64,000 bases of DNA from the NCBI RefSeq assembly GCF_030388325.1, contig NZ_CP103794.1:2046001-2110000 (forward strand), given 5' to 3'. This document shows, one piece after another, positions 63,072 through 64,000 of the stretch (positions are counted from its first letter, which is position 1; each line of letters begins with the position of its first letter). The position numbers were made by a program, and so were the translations under genes. The notes beneath the pieces are model-generated. The model saw only the letters and a list, made by a program, of their open reading frames with translations. It was not told the DNA's origin and searched no databases. The stretch is from Flavobacterium johnsoniae (GTDB lineage: Bacteria > Bacteroidota > Bacteroidia > Flavobacteriales > Flavobacteriaceae).

Positions 63072-63113
63072 AAAAAGAGTTAGTTTTATGAATTCGTAAA
63101 GCTAACTCTTTTT
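63072..63113 (+). terminator. Intrinsic terminator after the surA-like gene
   Basis: AAAAAGAGTTAG and its complement CTAACTCTTTTT (63102-63113) form the stem, with extra AT pairs inside. The T tract forms part of the second arm, and the MoxR start follows 20 bases later. Confidence 0.78.
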
Positions 63114-63133
63114 AATTTAAAATATATTCATAA

Positions 63134-64000
63134 ATGTCTGACGTAACAGCAATTCACAATTTAGTTCAAAAAAGAAATGAGCTAAAAAACGAAATAGCGA
63201 AAATAATTGTAGGGCAAGATGCCGTTGTAGATCAAATTTTACTTTGTATATTTTCTGGAGGACACGCACTTTTGATTGGAGTTCCAGGTTTGGCAAAAAC
63301 CTTAATGATAAATACTTTGTCTCAAGCTTTGGGATTAGATTTTAAAAGAATTCAGTTTACGCCAGATTTGATGCCTTCTGATATTTTAGGAAGCGAAATT
63401 TTGGATGAAAATAGAAACTTCAAGTTTATTAAAGGTCCGATTTTTTCTAATATTATTTTGGCTGACGAGATAAATAGAACGCCGCCAAAAACACAAGCCG
63501 CTTTATTGGAAGCGATGCAAGAAAGATCGGTGACTATTGCAGGACAGCATCATAAACTAGATTTGCCTTATTTTGTTTTGGCAACACAAAACCCAATAGA
63601 GCAAGAAGGCACTTATCCTTTGCCAGAAGCGCAGCTAGATCGTTTTATGTTTGCAATTAAATTAGAATATCCAACTTTTGAGGAAGAAGTTCAAGTAGTT
63701 AAAAGAACTACTTCGGATGTTAAAACGGTAATTAATCCTTTGTTTAATGCTCAGGAAATTATCGATTTTCAGCATTTAATTCGCAGAATTCCTGTTGCAG
63801 ATAATGTTATAGAATACGCTGTAACTTTAGTTAGCAAAACAAGACCCGATAATTCATTGTCAAATGATTTTGTAAAAAACTATTTAGATTGGGGAGCAGG
63901 ACCTAGGGCTTCGCAAAACTTAATTTTAGCTGCCAAAGCCCATGCCGCTTTTAATGGAAAGTTTTCTCCTGATATTGAAGATGTAAAAGCTGTTGCAACT
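63134..64000 (+). CDS. MoxR family AAA+ ATPase (5' part, cut by window end)
   Basis: 289 codons are present from ATG 63134 (MSDVTAIHNLVQKRN) without a stop, so the gene continues past 64000. Walker A GVPGLAKT lies at about 53-60, Walker B ILADEINR at about 112-119 with TPPKTQAALLEAMQERSV after it, and sensor 1 is LATQNPIEQEGTYPLPEAQLDRF. MoxR ATPases act with von Willebrand A-domain proteins as chaperones for metal insertion or stress tolerance; in Bacteroidota they often lead a gene group with DUF58 and BatA-type proteins, which may lie beyond the window. Confidence 0.93.
   Translation, partial: MSDVTAIHNLVQKRNELKNEIAKIIVGQDAVVDQILLCIFSGGHALLIGVPGLAKTLMINTLSQALGLDFKRIQFTPDLMPSDILGSEILDENRNFKFIKGPIFSNIILADEINRTPPKTQAALLEAMQERSVTIAGQHHKLDLPYFVLATQNPIEQEGTYPLPEAQLDRFMFAIKLEYPTFEEEVQVVKRTTSDVKTVINPLFNAQEIIDFQHLIRRIPVADNVIEYAVTLVSKTRPDNSLSNDFVKNYLDWGAGPRASQNLILAAKAHAAFNGKFSPDIEDVKAVAT

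Noticed and set aside
1..64000. CRISPR array, prophage, toxin-antitoxin or secretion gene cluster
   Set aside because: No regularly spaced repeats, no cas, capsid, tail, transposase or toxin-like genes were found in any frame.

Overview
The window comes from an AT-rich member of the Bacteroidota, almost certainly a Flavobacterium or close relative. The evidence is a SusC/SusD pair, a secreted glycosidase with a type IX secretion C-terminal domain, Bacteroidota-specific families (DUF4230, DUF4136, DUF2851, DUF3467, DUF5522, Porin_10), A-rich translation starts without Shine-Dalgarno sequences, and many start regions carrying the flavobacterial -7 box TAnnTTTG. No prophage, IS element, CRISPR array or plasmid function was seen. 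The stretch looks like ordinary chromosome with a large conserved translation/transcription block.

Layout. 0-3.1 kb: DUF4230 protein, then a minus-strand pair of group III truncated hemoglobin and a long aromatic amino acid hydroxylase. 3.4-5.9 kb: secreted modular GH30 glycosidase. 5.9-10.1 kb (minus): ilvA with an isoleucine-rich leader peptide and terminator upstream, a DUF4136 lipoprotein, and urocanate hydratase. 10.1-20.4 kb: two D-2-hydroxyacid dehydrogenases, a small HExxH membrane protein, a PLP deaminase-like enzyme, a LysM glucosaminidase, hemL, a secreted metzincin-type protease and small envelope proteins. 20.5-27.5 kb: lysS, three tandem paralogous lipoproteins followed by lipB, a double NTF2-like protein and rnhB. 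28-34.8 kb: SusC/SusD pair and a putative porin. 34.8-43.9 kb: CBS-domain cysteine synthase/cystathionine beta-synthase, exonuclease, DUF2851, PspC, amino acid permease, HhH protein, acyl-CoA dehydrogenase, rpsU, xerC, hpf. 43.9-57.7 kb: tRNA-Thr, tRNA-Tyr, tRNA-Thr, tuf, tRNA-Trp, secE, nusG, rplK, rplA, rplJ, rplL, rpoB, rpoC and a DUF3467 gene, all on the plus strand. 57.9-64 kb: prfC, an archaeal-type GH13 alpha-amylase lipoprotein, a SurA-like isomerase and the start of a MoxR ATPase that runs off the window.

How it works together. The 44-57 kb block is the core translation/transcription supply line, and rpsU just upstream carries the one obvious strong Shine-Dalgarno sequence in the window. 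Several loci serve glycan use outside the cell (GH30, GH13, SusCD, porin). Amino acid metabolism is spread over single genes (phenylalanine hydroxylase, ilvA, hutU, cysteine synthase).

The most interesting signal is upstream of ilvA. There is a consensus promoter, a 19-residue leader peptide with eight isoleucines, a segment at its stop codon that can pair with the first arm of a downstream intrinsic terminator, and then ilvA. This is the full architecture of ribosome-mediated transcription attenuation. Other points are three tandem paralogous lipoproteins, a terminator-shaped hairpin placed between the tRNA promoter and the first tRNA, and several families of intergenic palindromic repeats, one of which supplies the last codons of the hydroxylase gene.
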